64,000 bases of DNA from an uncultured Candidatus Melainabacteria bacterium (GCA_934757155.1 CAKVLI010000004.1:45703-109702); one strand, 5' to 3'; counted from the stretch's first letter, positions 43,127-52,601 are shown. Notes: generated by a model not told the origin, from the sequence alone. Program-made: numbers and translations.

Positions 43127-43165
43127 GAAAAAGACTTCTTTCTTAACAGAAAGGAGTCTTTTTTT
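43127..43165 (+). terminator. Terminator after the tagged nucleotidyltransferase gene
   Basis: Stem AAAGACT-x-CTTTCT / AGAAAG-x-AGTCTTT with loop TAAC and a seven-T run. Confidence 0.88.
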
Positions 43166-43270
43166 ATTATTTTTTCAATGAATTTCGTTTTAAAACTAGC
43201 CGAACAGGCAATTGTTTACCCCTCGAAAAGAGAGTATGTTGAATTTGTAATTGGTTAATGGAATAATAAA

Positions 43271-44731
43271 TTGATAAATTTAAAAGGAAACGAACATCTG
43301 CTTGATGCAGTATTAGAGTACTGCGATGACATTATTACGGTCAAAGATTTAAACCTTAACTATGTCGCTTGCAACAAAGCATTTCTAAAAATTCTCAACA
43401 AAGGTCCTAATACTAATATTACCGGCAAATCTGTGTATGAAGTATTGCCTCAAAGTTGTATTGATACAATAGTTACAAACGCAAAACGCGTAATTGAAGA
43501 GTTGCGTCCACAGTCCTACACTCTTATTCTTGACCAGAGCGGTACTACAAGAATTATTAAACAAACTACGACTCCTGTTATAAGAAACGGTGTTGTAGAA
43601 AGTATTTTAACAGTTTCTTCTGATGCAACAAACGAAGAAAATTTAAAAGCAAAACTTATTGAAAAGAACTATCAGTTAAACACTTTGCTTGAAAATATTC
43701 CTTACCTTGTCTATATGAAAGACAAAAACAAGAACATTGTTGTTGCATCTGAAAAATCTAAAAAGTTTTTGTATCAGGGGATTGATAACTTTGAAAGCGG
43801 GCTTCATCTTGATATGGGAAAAGTTGAAGCTGAAACCTCTAACGAAGATAATTACGTTATTGAAAACAAAAAAGATTTGGTCAAAGAGAAAATAGTTCCC
43901 GGTCTTGATAGAAAAGCGCATCATTACAGAATTCACAAAGCGCCCATTTTGACAGAATCTAATGATGTCACAGGGCTCGTCACCATTGCAAAAAATATTG
44001 ATATTGAAAAACAGCAAGAAACACAAAAGAATTTGTTCCTTGCAACATTATCACACGACTTAAAGAACCCGCTGCAAGCTCAAATAAGTTCACTGGAGAT
44101 GTTTAACAAACAATTTGCTGATAAAGTAAACGATGAGCAAAAAGAAATTTTGGAACTTATAATTGAATCTGCAAAATACATGAGAAATATGCTCTGCACA
44201 CTTCTTAGCACCTGCAAAGATAACTATGGCGTAATAAAATTAGAACGCAAAGATTTTGATATTGAAAAAATATTAATCCGTTCTGTTAAAGAGATTAAAA
44301 ACCTTGCAACAGAAAGAAAGCTTAAACTTGAAACTTCAATAAAAACACACAACAACATAGTCTTTGCTGACGAATTGCAAATTAGAAGAGTCATAAACAA
44401 TTTGCTTAACAATGCAGTGAATTATGCTTATGAAAATTCTTCTATAGAAATAGATTTAACCGCAACTAAAGAATCCATAACTATTGGAATAGAAAACCAA
44501 AGCGATATTATTCCTGAAAACATCAAATCACACATCTTTGATAAATTCGTTTGCGGAGATAAACTCCAAAGTAACGCAAGAGTCGGACTAGGTTTATATT
44601 TCTGCAAGAAAATCGTTGAAGCTCACGAAGGAGAAGTCAGTTTAGAAGCGAACGGCACCTCAAACAGATTTGTTATTGAAATTCCTTTCTTGAATAAGAA
44701 GAATGCACAAATTAACGAGGTCGTACTTTAG
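43271..44731 (+). CDS. PAS-domain histidine kinase
   Basis: A 486-residue soluble sensor kinase. Two PAS-like domains (about 1-120: YCDDIITVKDLNLNYVACNK; about 130-245: ENIPYLVYMKDKNKNIVVAS) precede an H-box (LATLSHDLKNPLQAQISSLE) and a HATPase domain with N-box NNLLNNAVNYAYENSS and an intact G2 box (RVGLGLYFCKKIVEAHEGE). The G1 motif is altered (GIENQSDIIPEN). The gene starts with TTG at 43271. No membrane helix, so it senses a cytoplasmic or diffusible signal. Adjacent to a GNAT gene (15-base gap), with no response regulator in the window. Confidence 0.9.
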   Translation: MINLKGNEHLLDAVLEYCDDIITVKDLNLNYVACNKAFLKILNKGPNTNITGKSVYEVLPQSCIDTIVTNAKRVIEELRPQSYTLILDQSGTTRIIKQTTTPVIRNGVVESILTVSSDATNEENLKAKLIEKNYQLNTLLENIPYLVYMKDKNKNIVVASEKSKKFLYQGIDNFESGLHLDMGKVEAETSNEDNYVIENKKDLVKEKIVPGLDRKAHHYRIHKAPILTESNDVTGLVTIAKNIDIEKQQETQKNLFLATLSHDLKNPLQAQISSLEMFNKQFADKVNDEQKEILELIIESAKYMRNMLCTLLSTCKDNYGVIKLERKDFDIEKILIRSVKEIKNLATERKLKLETSIKTHNNIVFADELQIRRVINNLLNNAVNYAYENSSIEIDLTATKESITIGIENQSDIIPENIKSHIFDKFVCGDKLQSNARVGLGLYFCKKIVEAHEGEVSLEANGTSNRFVIEIPFLNKKNAQINEVVL

Positions 44732-44746
44732 TTTTTTCGTGTTACC

Positions 44747-45199
44747 ATGAAGTCTATGGATTTCGTCATTAGAAAGTTTTTTAAAGAGGACAAAAAAGAA
44801 GTTCTTGACATGATGCAAGAATTTTATTCAAGTGACGCGGTTTCAACAAACGGAAGCCACGAAATCTTCTCTAACGATTTTGACACCTGTATAAGTTCTT
44901 CTCCATTTTTGGAAGGCTATATCTTTATATGCGGGAAAGAAATTTTGGGATATGGGATGATTGCCAAGAGTTTTTCTACAGAATTCGGAAAACCTTGTCT
45001 GTGGCTTGAGGACTTGTATATCAAAAAAGAATATAGAGGACAGGGAATCGTTCCGGAATTTATACGTCAGATTGAAGCCGAGAATCCTAATACAATCTTG
45101 CGACTAGAGGTTGAAGAAGAAAACTCGCACGCAATACACGTCTACAACAAGTGCGGTTTCGGGAAACTTCCTTATGCAGAATTAAAAAAAGAAATCTAA
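44747..45199 (+). CDS. GNAT family N-acetyltransferase
   Basis: A 150-residue acetyltransferase. The acetyl-CoA-binding motif is LEDLYIKKEYRGQGIVPEFI (Arg-Gly-x-Gly intact), followed by LEVEEENSHAIHVYNKCGFG, the usual end of the fold. Acceptor unknown. It follows the kinase gene by 15 bases and probably shares its transcript. An alternative Met lies three codons in. Confidence 0.88.
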   Translation: MKSMDFVIRKFFKEDKKEVLDMMQEFYSSDAVSTNGSHEIFSNDFDTCISSSPFLEGYIFICGKEILGYGMIAKSFSTEFGKPCLWLEDLYIKKEYRGQGIVPEFIRQIEAENPNTILRLEVEEENSHAIHVYNKCGFGKLPYAELKKEI

Positions 45200-45245
45200 G
45201 CAAAATATTTTTTTAGAGGGTTTAGTATAACCAAGCGAGAAGGAA

Positions 45246-46571
45246 ATGAAAATCCAGGCAATACAGACATACAACTACAATCAAGCATATATCTCAAATA
45301 CACAGGAAAAAGATTCCGTGTCACCGGAACAAAATCAAACTAATTTTGTTAGCCTTTATAATACAACAGGACTGACTTTTGGTATCGCAAACTCCGCAAA
45401 GCTCAGGACTCTGTTTTCATACGGGCTTCCTTGTATGTACACCGGAGTCGAGATGATTGACCCGAGAAGAGTGCAAAGACTCATCAAAGACGGGAAACTC
45501 CGCGGTGTTTCTGCTGATGTAATAAAAGCTATGACTCCGTTTGAAAACAATTTAGCAGAAATCGAAGGTCGGGTTTATTCAGCCATAAAAGCTCAAAGCG
45601 CAGAAACTCCCGATAAGGACTTTAAACAGATATTAGAAACAATTTCACCTGTTTATAAAAAAAGACTAAGAAAAAAACAAGCAGGAATTTTTAAAGAGCT
45701 TAAAGAAAATGCCTACGAACTTCCTGAAGGTTATAAGTACAAATTCGACAAACTTATGGAAGAAACCGACTTAAAACTTCAAGACAAACCCGTCTGGCAA
45801 CCGTTCAGCACATTTGAGTTTAAATACAAACTTGAAAAAATTAAAGACGATATCAACAAGCGCTGCGGATACAAAGAACAAAAAGTTATCAACAAAATGC
45901 TAAAAGAAGCCGAGAAGCTCACTCCTGACACAAATGTCCGCACAGAGGATTATCAAAAAGGGGTTATGACCTTCTTAAAAATAATACTAAAAACCTCAGT
46001 ACTTAAGCAAGATGAACAATTAAATAACTTAATCGACTCTTCCACATCAAGATTAAACCACGAAAAAGTAAAAATTCCGTTCAGCAGAAAAGCGTTTATA
46101 TATGATTTGGCAAAAATTTTAGATAAACTGCCCGACCAAAGACTGGGTGACAGGCTGTTTACAATCGCATCAAAACTTCCGACATCAAGAGAATCTGTTT
46201 CCGCATACGTTTTGAAATACCTGACCGAACCTCCGGAAAAAATTGCATACAGGCTACTTTGGCCGACCTTCGCCTCAGTAGAACATATTCTCCCAAAATC
46301 TTGCGGAGGAGCAGACGCAATGTCAAACTTTGGCGGCGCAACGACAAGAGAAAACGCTGAGCGCGGGAATTATTCGTTTGTATATCAGATGAAACGCCGG
46401 CCACACACAAAAGAAAATTGTCAAAAATACGTTGATAGGCTCATAGAGCTTGCAAACCAAGGAATTTTTGACAAAAATAAGATTGATAAAAAGTACATAG
46501 AAGATTTTAAACGAACTATCCTAAAACAATCCAACGGCGCAATAGTCCTTGAGGGTAAATACGAGGGGTAA
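45246..46571 (+). CDS. Phe-Gly-tagged protein with C-terminal HNH nuclease-like domain
   Basis: A 441-residue protein. It starts MKIQAIQTYNYNQAY, fitting the tag, with the Phe-Gly at 45-46 (TTGLTFGIANSAK). The long middle region (about 70-330) is helical and basic. An HNH-type metal-finger pattern sits at about 343-385: SVEHILPKSCGGADAMSN, then GGATTRENAERGN, matching His-x-x-Pro...Gly-Gly...Asn...Asn. This pattern is found in nucleases of restriction, phage and toxin systems. No signal peptide and no immunity-like small gene directly beside it; GNAT is upstream and repeats follow. Could be a nuclease effector or a housekeeping nuclease; the tag argues for a special destination. Ribosome site GAGAAGGAA. 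Confidence 0.7.
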   Translation: MKIQAIQTYNYNQAYISNTQEKDSVSPEQNQTNFVSLYNTTGLTFGIANSAKLRTLFSYGLPCMYTGVEMIDPRRVQRLIKDGKLRGVSADVIKAMTPFENNLAEIEGRVYSAIKAQSAETPDKDFKQILETISPVYKKRLRKKQAGIFKELKENAYELPEGYKYKFDKLMEETDLKLQDKPVWQPFSTFEFKYKLEKIKDDINKRCGYKEQKVINKMLKEAEKLTPDTNVRTEDYQKGVMTFLKIILKTSVLKQDEQLNNLIDSSTSRLNHEKVKIPFSRKAFIYDLAKILDKLPDQRLGDRLFTIASKLPTSRESVSAYVLKYLTEPPEKIAYRLLWPTFASVEHILPKSCGGADAMSNFGGATTRENAERGNYSFVYQMKRRPHTKENCQKYVDRLIELANQGIFDKNKIDKKYIEDFKRTILKQSNGAIVLEGKYEG

Positions 46572-46906
46572 AAGGGTAAATGTATTTGGTTGGTAGGTAT
46601 AAACTACAAGTTTGACGACTGGATTACTTCGCTTCCGCTCGTAATGACGTGGCACTTTTAACTTAATACTACTAATTTGCTGTCATTCTGAGCGCAGCGA
46701 AGAATCGCAGGGTTTAGCGCAAAACTCAACCATTATTAAGAAATATTTCAAATGTTAAGCGCACTTAGAAAATTGTTACAATCGACTCTAATACAGGCAT
46801 AGTCACCATTATAGCACAAAAAGATCATTTTGCCCGTTAAAGTTTTTCAAAAAAATGCCGTTAATAATATTATTATTATCTATACGTAACAAAATAGGAG
46901 TGAACT
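46572..46906. repeat. Mosaic intergenic repeat block 2
   Basis: No gene. 46574-46610 carries the module GGGTAAATGTATTTGGTTGG...ACTACAAG, also seen at 61820, 61889 and 62007. 46681-46713 carries the module with TGTCATTCTGAGCGCAGCGA and AGAATCGCAGG, whose reverse complement is at 62104-62142. The first module begins directly at the stop codon of the HNH gene. The last 100 bases are AT-rich and hold the leader of the next gene. Confidence 0.7.
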
Positions 46907-49900
46907 ATGTCAAACTTCAACTGGAATCCGGAGATGCGCAATTTATACGGAGTAAACCCAAATATGGGACACCGAACCCGAAGACAAGGTCCACAAAATG
47001 ATTGTAATAAAGATATTGATGCAATAGTCAATCAGCTAAAAAATATGGATGAAGGAGAGATTTTGTCCATATTAGAAAAACTCGGACTTCAAACTTTGTA
47101 TTCGCAAGGAATCAAACAGCCTGCGAATACTCCTGCGAATACTCCTGCAAATGCACCGGAGAATACTCCGGAAGGTAAATCTGAGAGCAAGCCGGAAACC
47201 AAAACAACAACTACTCCTCAAAATGTGACTACAAATGCACCCGCAGAAACCACAGAAACAACCGAAACAACTGCCGTAGAAAAGATAGAGAAAGTTGATG
47301 GCGTGGGTGAAAGCGGTTCTGTAAGTTCATCAAAGTGGGCAGGCGTAGTTGACGAAAACGATCCTGTGATGTGGTTACAGTTTATGGGTTGGAGTGATTT
47401 GAAATGTCTTGTTAATCCGGACAATCCTAACGAATTTATCACCTCAGCCGGTAAAATCGTAGCCGACAAATACGGAAAAGATATCGCGAACGTGCTTTTT
47501 GATATGGAAACAGGAGAATTTTTACCTGACAAAGCCAAAGCATATATGGCAAGCAAAGGTATAGTTCAAGTAGCACCAGGAATATTCCAAGTTGACCGAA
47601 TAGGCTATGATGGTAGTGTTTACCAACGAGATTATAAAATTTGGGATCCTGAAAAACATGAATTTTATAATCTGGGAGATTTATGCGGTTCAGGACTGCC
47701 TGACGGACTAAAAATAGGAGAACAATCTGCAGAATGTTGGGAAAGTATTAGAGAAATTGATTCTTCTACCTTTATTGATTTGCGCTTAAAATCAGATTAT
47801 TTAGACAATGCTATGTCTAAATACCTCGAAAATGATGTTATTAAAGTTGACGGAGCTACTTGCAATTTTCAAGTAGACGATTCGTTTATAGACCTCTATA
47901 CAAAAAAGGCATTGCGTAGTATAAGATACCAAGGCGAAAATGGCAAACAATTGTATATCAAAGAACAAGCAGCTGAAACTGATTTCGGTGGATTATTAGA
48001 TACAATCATGGCATATTACCGGATGGCAAAAGATGGCGGTTTAACCGATGAGCAAATACAAAACGCCCTTTCAAACTACAGCCCTAACAGGACTCCATGG
48101 AACAGCCGTTCGTACACACCTGAAAGTGCTGCGTATGAAGTTGCCTATTTAGCACAAACATACATGTTGCTTACCGGAGAATCTTCACTTACCGTAATGC
48201 AAGCTCCTGGTGACGTCAACGAAATATCAGGCTATTTTGGTGATAAAACAAAGGTACATGTTGACAATGTTTATGAAACATCAAATTCATATTTTTATAG
48301 CAGTTATGATGGTTGTCTGCTTCCTTCCTATCAGGGATGCACATATATTGCCTTATGCGGACCTCAAAAAGGACAAAATACTATTGATGCCCTGAAAGAG
48401 ATAACAAAATATGAAGACAACATTAATTGGTACGCAAAAGAAAACTATGGCGGAGCAAAAGGTGATATGTCAGACCCATCTTTTGCAGAAGATACAACAG
48501 AGTGGCACAAAAAAATCTTGCTCAACTCCGGACTTACAGAAGAGCAAATTGCCGACACTACGTTAATGACAGGTACCGAACGCATCAAGAATCGTATGAT
48601 TCAAGATTTTGGCATTCCGGAAAATACATTCTTCGAAAAAGACGGCAAGATTTATATTGACGTTGACGCGTGGAATACTCTTTTCTATGAAGCTTCTATA
48701 CAAATTGGCGGTAATGATAAATATGAAAAACTGAAAGAAATATTCAGCAAAATGCAGCTTTCTACAGAGCATAGCGATATGGAGAACTATTGGGAAAATA
48801 TGGCAAAAGAGCTCGGTAGTATCACAGGAGAAAACGGACACACAGGTATCAGCCTCTCTACATACTACAAAACTCAATACAAAACGACAGATGCACTCCA
48901 TAGAATTTATCTCTCCTCCGTTGCTGCGGAAGAAGTTGAAAGCGGTAATGATATTAAAGCTCTCGTACGAGGCAAAGTCATGGAAGCATTGGTGCGCGGA
49001 AGAGTCACCGCTACGGGTAACATAAACGACAGTACTTTCTGGAACAGTATCTATGCAACACTTCAAGGAGATAACGAAGAATTGTTTAACACTCTTCTTG
49101 AATCATATCCGGAATTTCGTGTTATTAAACATCTTGTCGCTCCTGATGCTAGTACATTTAACGAACTATTAGGGGCACTAGATGATTCAAATACTCCAAA
49201 TCTAGAAATTTCAGAGACATGGTGGAATTATATAAAAGAAGCCGGTGCATACTTTAACACTGACGTGTATGCAATATTCTATGATTGGTGCCAAAATGAT
49301 TGGCGTACGGAATACAATACTCAGGAAAGCTGGATTAAAGATTGGATAAATGTTAGTAAAGGTACTCATCCGGAATTTTTGAAATACAGTGATGCAAAGA
49401 GTGTTTCTGAACTCTCATTTGAGGACTTCAAGTCATTTATCGATTGTTTCTGGAAACACGGTGTTGCTAATGCAGCACTTATGACTCCTCCTAAGATGTG
49501 GAACCTCTTGGATAACTACATGCGCGAACAAGGTTACTACGAAATGGATACAAATGATGCTCATAAAGTACAAGACAAAACTATCACAGGTATCCAACAA
49601 ACAGGCATAACTTATAACGGAAACCGACCAAAATTCATCAGTAACGGTACACCGACAGAAGAGTTCAAAAAGAAACTTCAAGGCATACTTGGAGATCCAA
49701 TGGTAGCACAACCTCATGGAGTTAATTGGTATAAATTTGAGGCTGAGCTTAAAGCGCTTGACGAAATTATGCCGGGTGTTTACGGAACTACCGATGAGAA
49801 CGGTAATGTTAAAGTTATATACTATTTCGACGGTGATGATATACAATCTTATGACGATACAATTCACCTTTACCGCCGAGATAACTCTGATGACCTAACC

Positions 49901-50080
49901 TATATCCTCAAAAAGATGTTCTCGGAATACAATTCTACGGGTGATTTGGTCAAGTTAGAGGCTATGGCATACCTCTACATGGCACTGACAAATAAAGATA
50001 ATATCATAATAGATTTAAAAATCAGACAAGTCCTTGATGGCTATTATGATTATTTCAATGGTAATGAATTTCATTATTAA
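46907..50080 (+). CDS. Unknown 1057-residue protein with Pro/Thr linker
   Basis: I recognise no family. No signal peptide. Residues 1-65 are a short head (MSNFNWNPEMRNLYGVNP, then a helix with DIDAIVNQLKNMDEGEILSI), residues 68-130 a low-complexity linker of PANTPANTPANAPENTPE type and Thr/Glu runs, and residues 145-1057 a large acidic, Trp/Tyr-rich globular region with several helical parts. It contains no obvious catalytic motif. The head-linker-body layout resembles a secreted or surface-docked protein. The AGGAG ribosome site is good and a strong terminator follows; it is a stand-alone gene between a repeat block and a cupin gene. Confidence 0.75.
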   Translation: MSNFNWNPEMRNLYGVNPNMGHRTRRQGPQNDCNKDIDAIVNQLKNMDEGEILSILEKLGLQTLYSQGIKQPANTPANTPANAPENTPEGKSESKPETKTTTTPQNVTTNAPAETTETTETTAVEKIEKVDGVGESGSVSSSKWAGVVDENDPVMWLQFMGWSDLKCLVNPDNPNEFITSAGKIVADKYGKDIANVLFDMETGEFLPDKAKAYMASKGIVQVAPGIFQVDRIGYDGSVYQRDYKIWDPEKHEFYNLGDLCGSGLPDGLKIGEQSAECWESIREIDSSTFIDLRLKSDYLDNAMSKYLENDVIKVDGATCNFQVDDSFIDLYTKKALRSIRYQGENGKQLYIKEQAAETDFGGLLDTIMAYYRMAKDGGLTDEQIQNALSNYSPNRTPWNSRSYTPESAAYEVAYLAQTYMLLTGESSLTVMQAPGDVNEISGYFGDKTKVHVDNVYETSNSYFYSSYDGCLLPSYQGCTYIALCGPQKGQNTIDALKEITKYEDNINWYAKENYGGAKGDMSDPSFAEDTTEWHKKILLNSGLTEEQIADTTLMTGTERIKNRMIQDFGIPENTFFEKDGKIYIDVDAWNTLFYEASIQIGGNDKYEKLKEIFSKMQLSTEHSDMENYWENMAKELGSITGENGHTGISLSTYYKTQYKTTDALHRIYLSSVAAEEVESGNDIKALVRGKVMEALVRGRVTATGNINDSTFWNSIYATLQGDNEELFNTLLESYPEFRVIKHLVAPDASTFNELLGALDDSNTPNLEISETWWNYIKEAGAYFNTDVYAIFYDWCQNDWRTEYNTQESWIKDWINVSKGTHPEFLKYSDAKSVSELSFEDFKSFIDCFWKHGVANAALMTPPKMWNLLDNYMREQGYYEMDTNDAHKVQDKTITGIQQTGITYNGNRPKFISNGTPTEEFKKKLQGILGDPMVAQPHGVNWYKFEAELKALDEIMPGVYGTTDENGNVKVIYYFDGDDIQSYDDTIHLYRRDNSDDLTYILKKMFSEYNSTGDLVKLEAMAYLYMALTNKDNIIIDLKIRQVLDGYYDYFNGNEFHY

Positions 50081-50085
50081 AAACA

Positions 50086-50117
50086 GCAAGAGAGCCAAAT
50101 TGGCTCTCTTGTTTTAT
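50086..50117. terminator. Bidirectional terminator
   Basis: Stem CAAGAGAGCCAA / TTGGCTCTCTTG followed by TTTTATC on the plus strand, between the convergent 1057-residue protein gene and a cupin gene. Confidence 0.85.
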
Positions 50118-50122
50118 CTACA

Positions 50123-50428
50123 TTAAATTTTCGCTAACAGAAACTTTGTATCCTTGAGCGCCAAGACTGAGTGTTCGTGTTCCTTTTTGAACATTATAAG
50201 CTCACCCTTTTTAACCACAAACTTCTCCGCGTCAAAATGAAATTCAGCCTCACCCTCAAACACATACGCGCACGCATCACAAACAGAAATATGCGTGTCA
50301 ATTAACTCATCCTTTTTAAGAGCAATAACATTCAAGCTGGAGTCTCCGTGTTCCATTAAAACTTTTCTCTCAAAACTGTTTTCCTTGTTATCTACAAGGT
50401 CATTTAGTTTCAAAACATTGTAAAACAT
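50123..50428 (-). CDS. Small cupin-domain protein
   Basis: A 101-residue cupin: DTHISVCDACAYVFEGEAEF, VVKKGELIMFKKEHEHSVLA. The second motif has a usable His pair; the first lacks the usual histidine pair (Thr-His then Cys-Asp-Ala-Cys), so metal binding may differ. It lies 14 bases after the MlaA-fusion gene with an AAAGGAGAAAA site and is probably co-transcribed. Ligand unknown. Confidence 0.8.
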   Translation of the reverse strand: MFYNVLKLNDLVDNKENSFERKVLMEHGDSSLNVIALKKDELIDTHISVCDACAYVFEGEAEFHFDAEKFVVKKGELIMFKKEHEHSVLALKDTKFLLAKI

Positions 50429-50442
50429 AATTTTCTCCTTTC

Positions 50443-52539
50443 TTATTTTTCAGCAGGTTTACTATCGGAAATCAATATATCCTTTTTAAATAAGTCCAAA
50501 AACTCTTTTCTATACAAAAATCCGAGATGCGAACCATTATTCAAACAAACAACCTGTGAGGGTGAATAAAGCTTTAACCTCTCAATTTGCTTTTTGTTTA
50601 CAAAAAAGTCATCCAACGAATGATAAATTTTATAATTATCACTGTTCTTCAAATAATCCGCAATTGAATACAAACTCGTGTCAAAACTTATATCCTCTAA
50701 CGTTGCGCCAGATTCTGCAAGCAAATATTTCTCTACATACCCTTGATAATTTATGTTATTTATTGAATTATAAATATCAGATTTTTGGGTCTTAGAAGCC
50801 CCTTCAAGAGTAAAAATCAAATCCGAAAGCTTTTGGCGCATCAGAAAACTCACTATTAATTTACCTTCGTCCTCCGTAAACGGCATCTCGGAAAAATTAA
50901 AATCAGGAGACTCCTTTAATTTCGTAATCTGAATAATTTTCGCAGCTGTAATCGCCGTCTTATGCTTAGCTTCAGGTGAGGTCATATCCAATTGCTCGCT
51001 ATTTTTATCTGCCTGACTCATCGCGTAGACAAGCTCAATCGGCGGAGATATCGCAATAAATTTGTTTACTCCCAATGTATTATTCTGCGACTCTTTTGCG
51101 CCAATAAAAAGAGTTGCCATTGCACCAAAGGAAGTCCCGACCATAACTTTGTTTTCAAACTTGCAATTATGCTCCTCCTGCAGATTCTCAATCACTTTTG
51201 AAGTCACAAGCTTCAAATAATCCGCATCCACTGAAGGCATCCCCGGGCAATACCCTTTAGGCATACTCTTAGCGAATTCCCACTGAAAATGACTCCCCAA
51301 AATAACCACGGAATAACCTTCGTCATAAAACATCTTCGCAAACACCACCGAATGATGCGAGTTAATTCCTTCTCCGATTGAAGGATTGATTATCGCAAGC
51401 GGAGCCGTCTTGTTTCGCTGCAAAATATATCTGAACTTGTAATCATCTCTATCTTGTACAATGTTTACGGAAGAAGTTTTGACCCTGTTTGCAAACGAAC
51501 GATTCCAGATAGAAAGCTCGTTCCAAATAGATTTATTTAAATTCGGTGCGTCAAAAAGCGCTGTTCGCATAGAATCCACCACCGGCGATTGCGCTTTGAA
51601 ATCCGAAAGCACAATATCCGGAGTCAAATTAGCCGCCGCTCCCGTCAAACTTCCTTCTGCCAACTCGTCCGGAATCGAATTTTCCTCCTCCTTAATCTCT
51701 TCAATATTTTTTGTGATTTCACTCAATTGCTCTTCACCCTCAACATTTGCAATAATCTCGTTTCCGGAATTTTCACTAACAAGCTTTGCATCCGTACTCA
51801 ACAAATCCTCCCTATCCAAATCCGAAGCTTTGATATAGTTTTCCATTCCGTAAAGCTTTTTCGCTATATCGTAAGGGTCAGCATAAGTTGACTCAATCAT
51901 TTTCGCAAGTGGCTGCATATAAGAAGTTTTGTTCACGAAAAAACCGAATTTTACAAGCGAAGTTATTGGAGATGCCAAATACACAGATGGGTCAAGAGCT
52001 GCCTCAATTGCTCTTCCCAAAAGCGAGCGCGGAGTACAAGTGTTCAAAATCGGCATAACAAGATACGAGCCGGATTTCATTTTGCACTTACACAAAGCTT
52101 GATCCATATTTTCATTGACTGGTTTAATCTTAAAAAGCTTGTCTGCCGGATCATACAAACCGCCTAACCCAAGCGTTGTATTTGTCAAAAATCTTTTTGT
52201 TTCCGATTTTGCCCCCTTAAAGTCTTTTTGCAAAAGACAACTCGCCAGTCTTTTGGGATATTCAATATTCAGATACGCACTCTGAATTCTATCTAATCCG
52301 TATTTTGGAATTAAAGATGACCAAAGAATATGGACAGGACGCGCGATATATTTGTTCAATCGGCTGTTAAGATTAAACATCTTGCGATTAAAATTCTCGT
52401 ACTTATCCTCACCCACATACATGTGTGAAAAATCACAGTATTTGCACTCATTATTGACCGCAAAAATCGGGGTAAAAAGATTTAATATTAAACACAGCGT
52501 GATTAAAACGCTGAGGAAATTTTTATTTTTTATACGCAT
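50443..52539 (-). CDS. MlaA-like domain fused to an alpha/beta hydrolase
   Basis: A 698-residue exported protein. Signal peptide 1-28 (FLSVLITLCLILNLFTPIFA) without a lipobox at the end. Residues about 45-245 are an MlaA/VacJ domain: YENFNRKMFNLNSRLNKYIA, TKRFLTNTTLGLGGLYDPAD, MDQALCKCKMKSGSYLVMP. MlaA pulls misplaced phospholipid out of the outer leaflet. After an acidic, Ser/Asn/Glu linker, residues about 365-690 form an alpha/beta hydrolase: nucleophile elbow GTSFGA (Ser470), acid candidates Asp643/Asp644 (HSLDDFF) and His671 (GSHLGFLYR), the last matching the YheT-like sub-type. A lipid-extracting domain joined to an esterase-like domain is unusual. The gene has its own AGAGG site and lies after topA on the same strand with a 62-base gap. 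Confidence 0.85.
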   Translation of the reverse strand: MRIKNKNFLSVLITLCLILNLFTPIFAVNNECKYCDFSHMYVGEDKYENFNRKMFNLNSRLNKYIARPVHILWSSLIPKYGLDRIQSAYLNIEYPKRLASCLLQKDFKGAKSETKRFLTNTTLGLGGLYDPADKLFKIKPVNENMDQALCKCKMKSGSYLVMPILNTCTPRSLLGRAIEAALDPSVYLASPITSLVKFGFFVNKTSYMQPLAKMIESTYADPYDIAKKLYGMENYIKASDLDREDLLSTDAKLVSENSGNEIIANVEGEEQLSEITKNIEEIKEEENSIPDELAEGSLTGAAANLTPDIVLSDFKAQSPVVDSMRTALFDAPNLNKSIWNELSIWNRSFANRVKTSSVNIVQDRDDYKFRYILQRNKTAPLAIINPSIGEGINSHHSVVFAKMFYDEGYSVVILGSHFQWEFAKSMPKGYCPGMPSVDADYLKLVTSKVIENLQEEHNCKFENKVMVGTSFGAMATLFIGAKESQNNTLGVNKFIAISPPIELVYAMSQADKNSEQLDMTSPEAKHKTAITAAKIIQITKLKESPDFNFSEMPFTEDEGKLIVSFLMRQKLSDLIFTLEGASKTQKSDIYNSINNINYQGYVEKYLLAESGATLEDISFDTSLYSIADYLKNSDNYKIYHSLDDFFVNKKQIERLKLYSPSQVVCLNNGSHLGFLYRKEFLDLFKKDILISDSKPAEK

Positions 52540-52601
52540 TTGAACCTCTGTAGATAATTTTATTTACAGAAGTAAAAAAAGCGTATCATACATTAAGGCA
52601 A

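Noticed and set aside
47110..47200. Repeats encoding PANTPANTPANAP as a mobile repeat
   Set aside because: It is a short low-complexity protein linker, in frame, not found elsewhere in the window.
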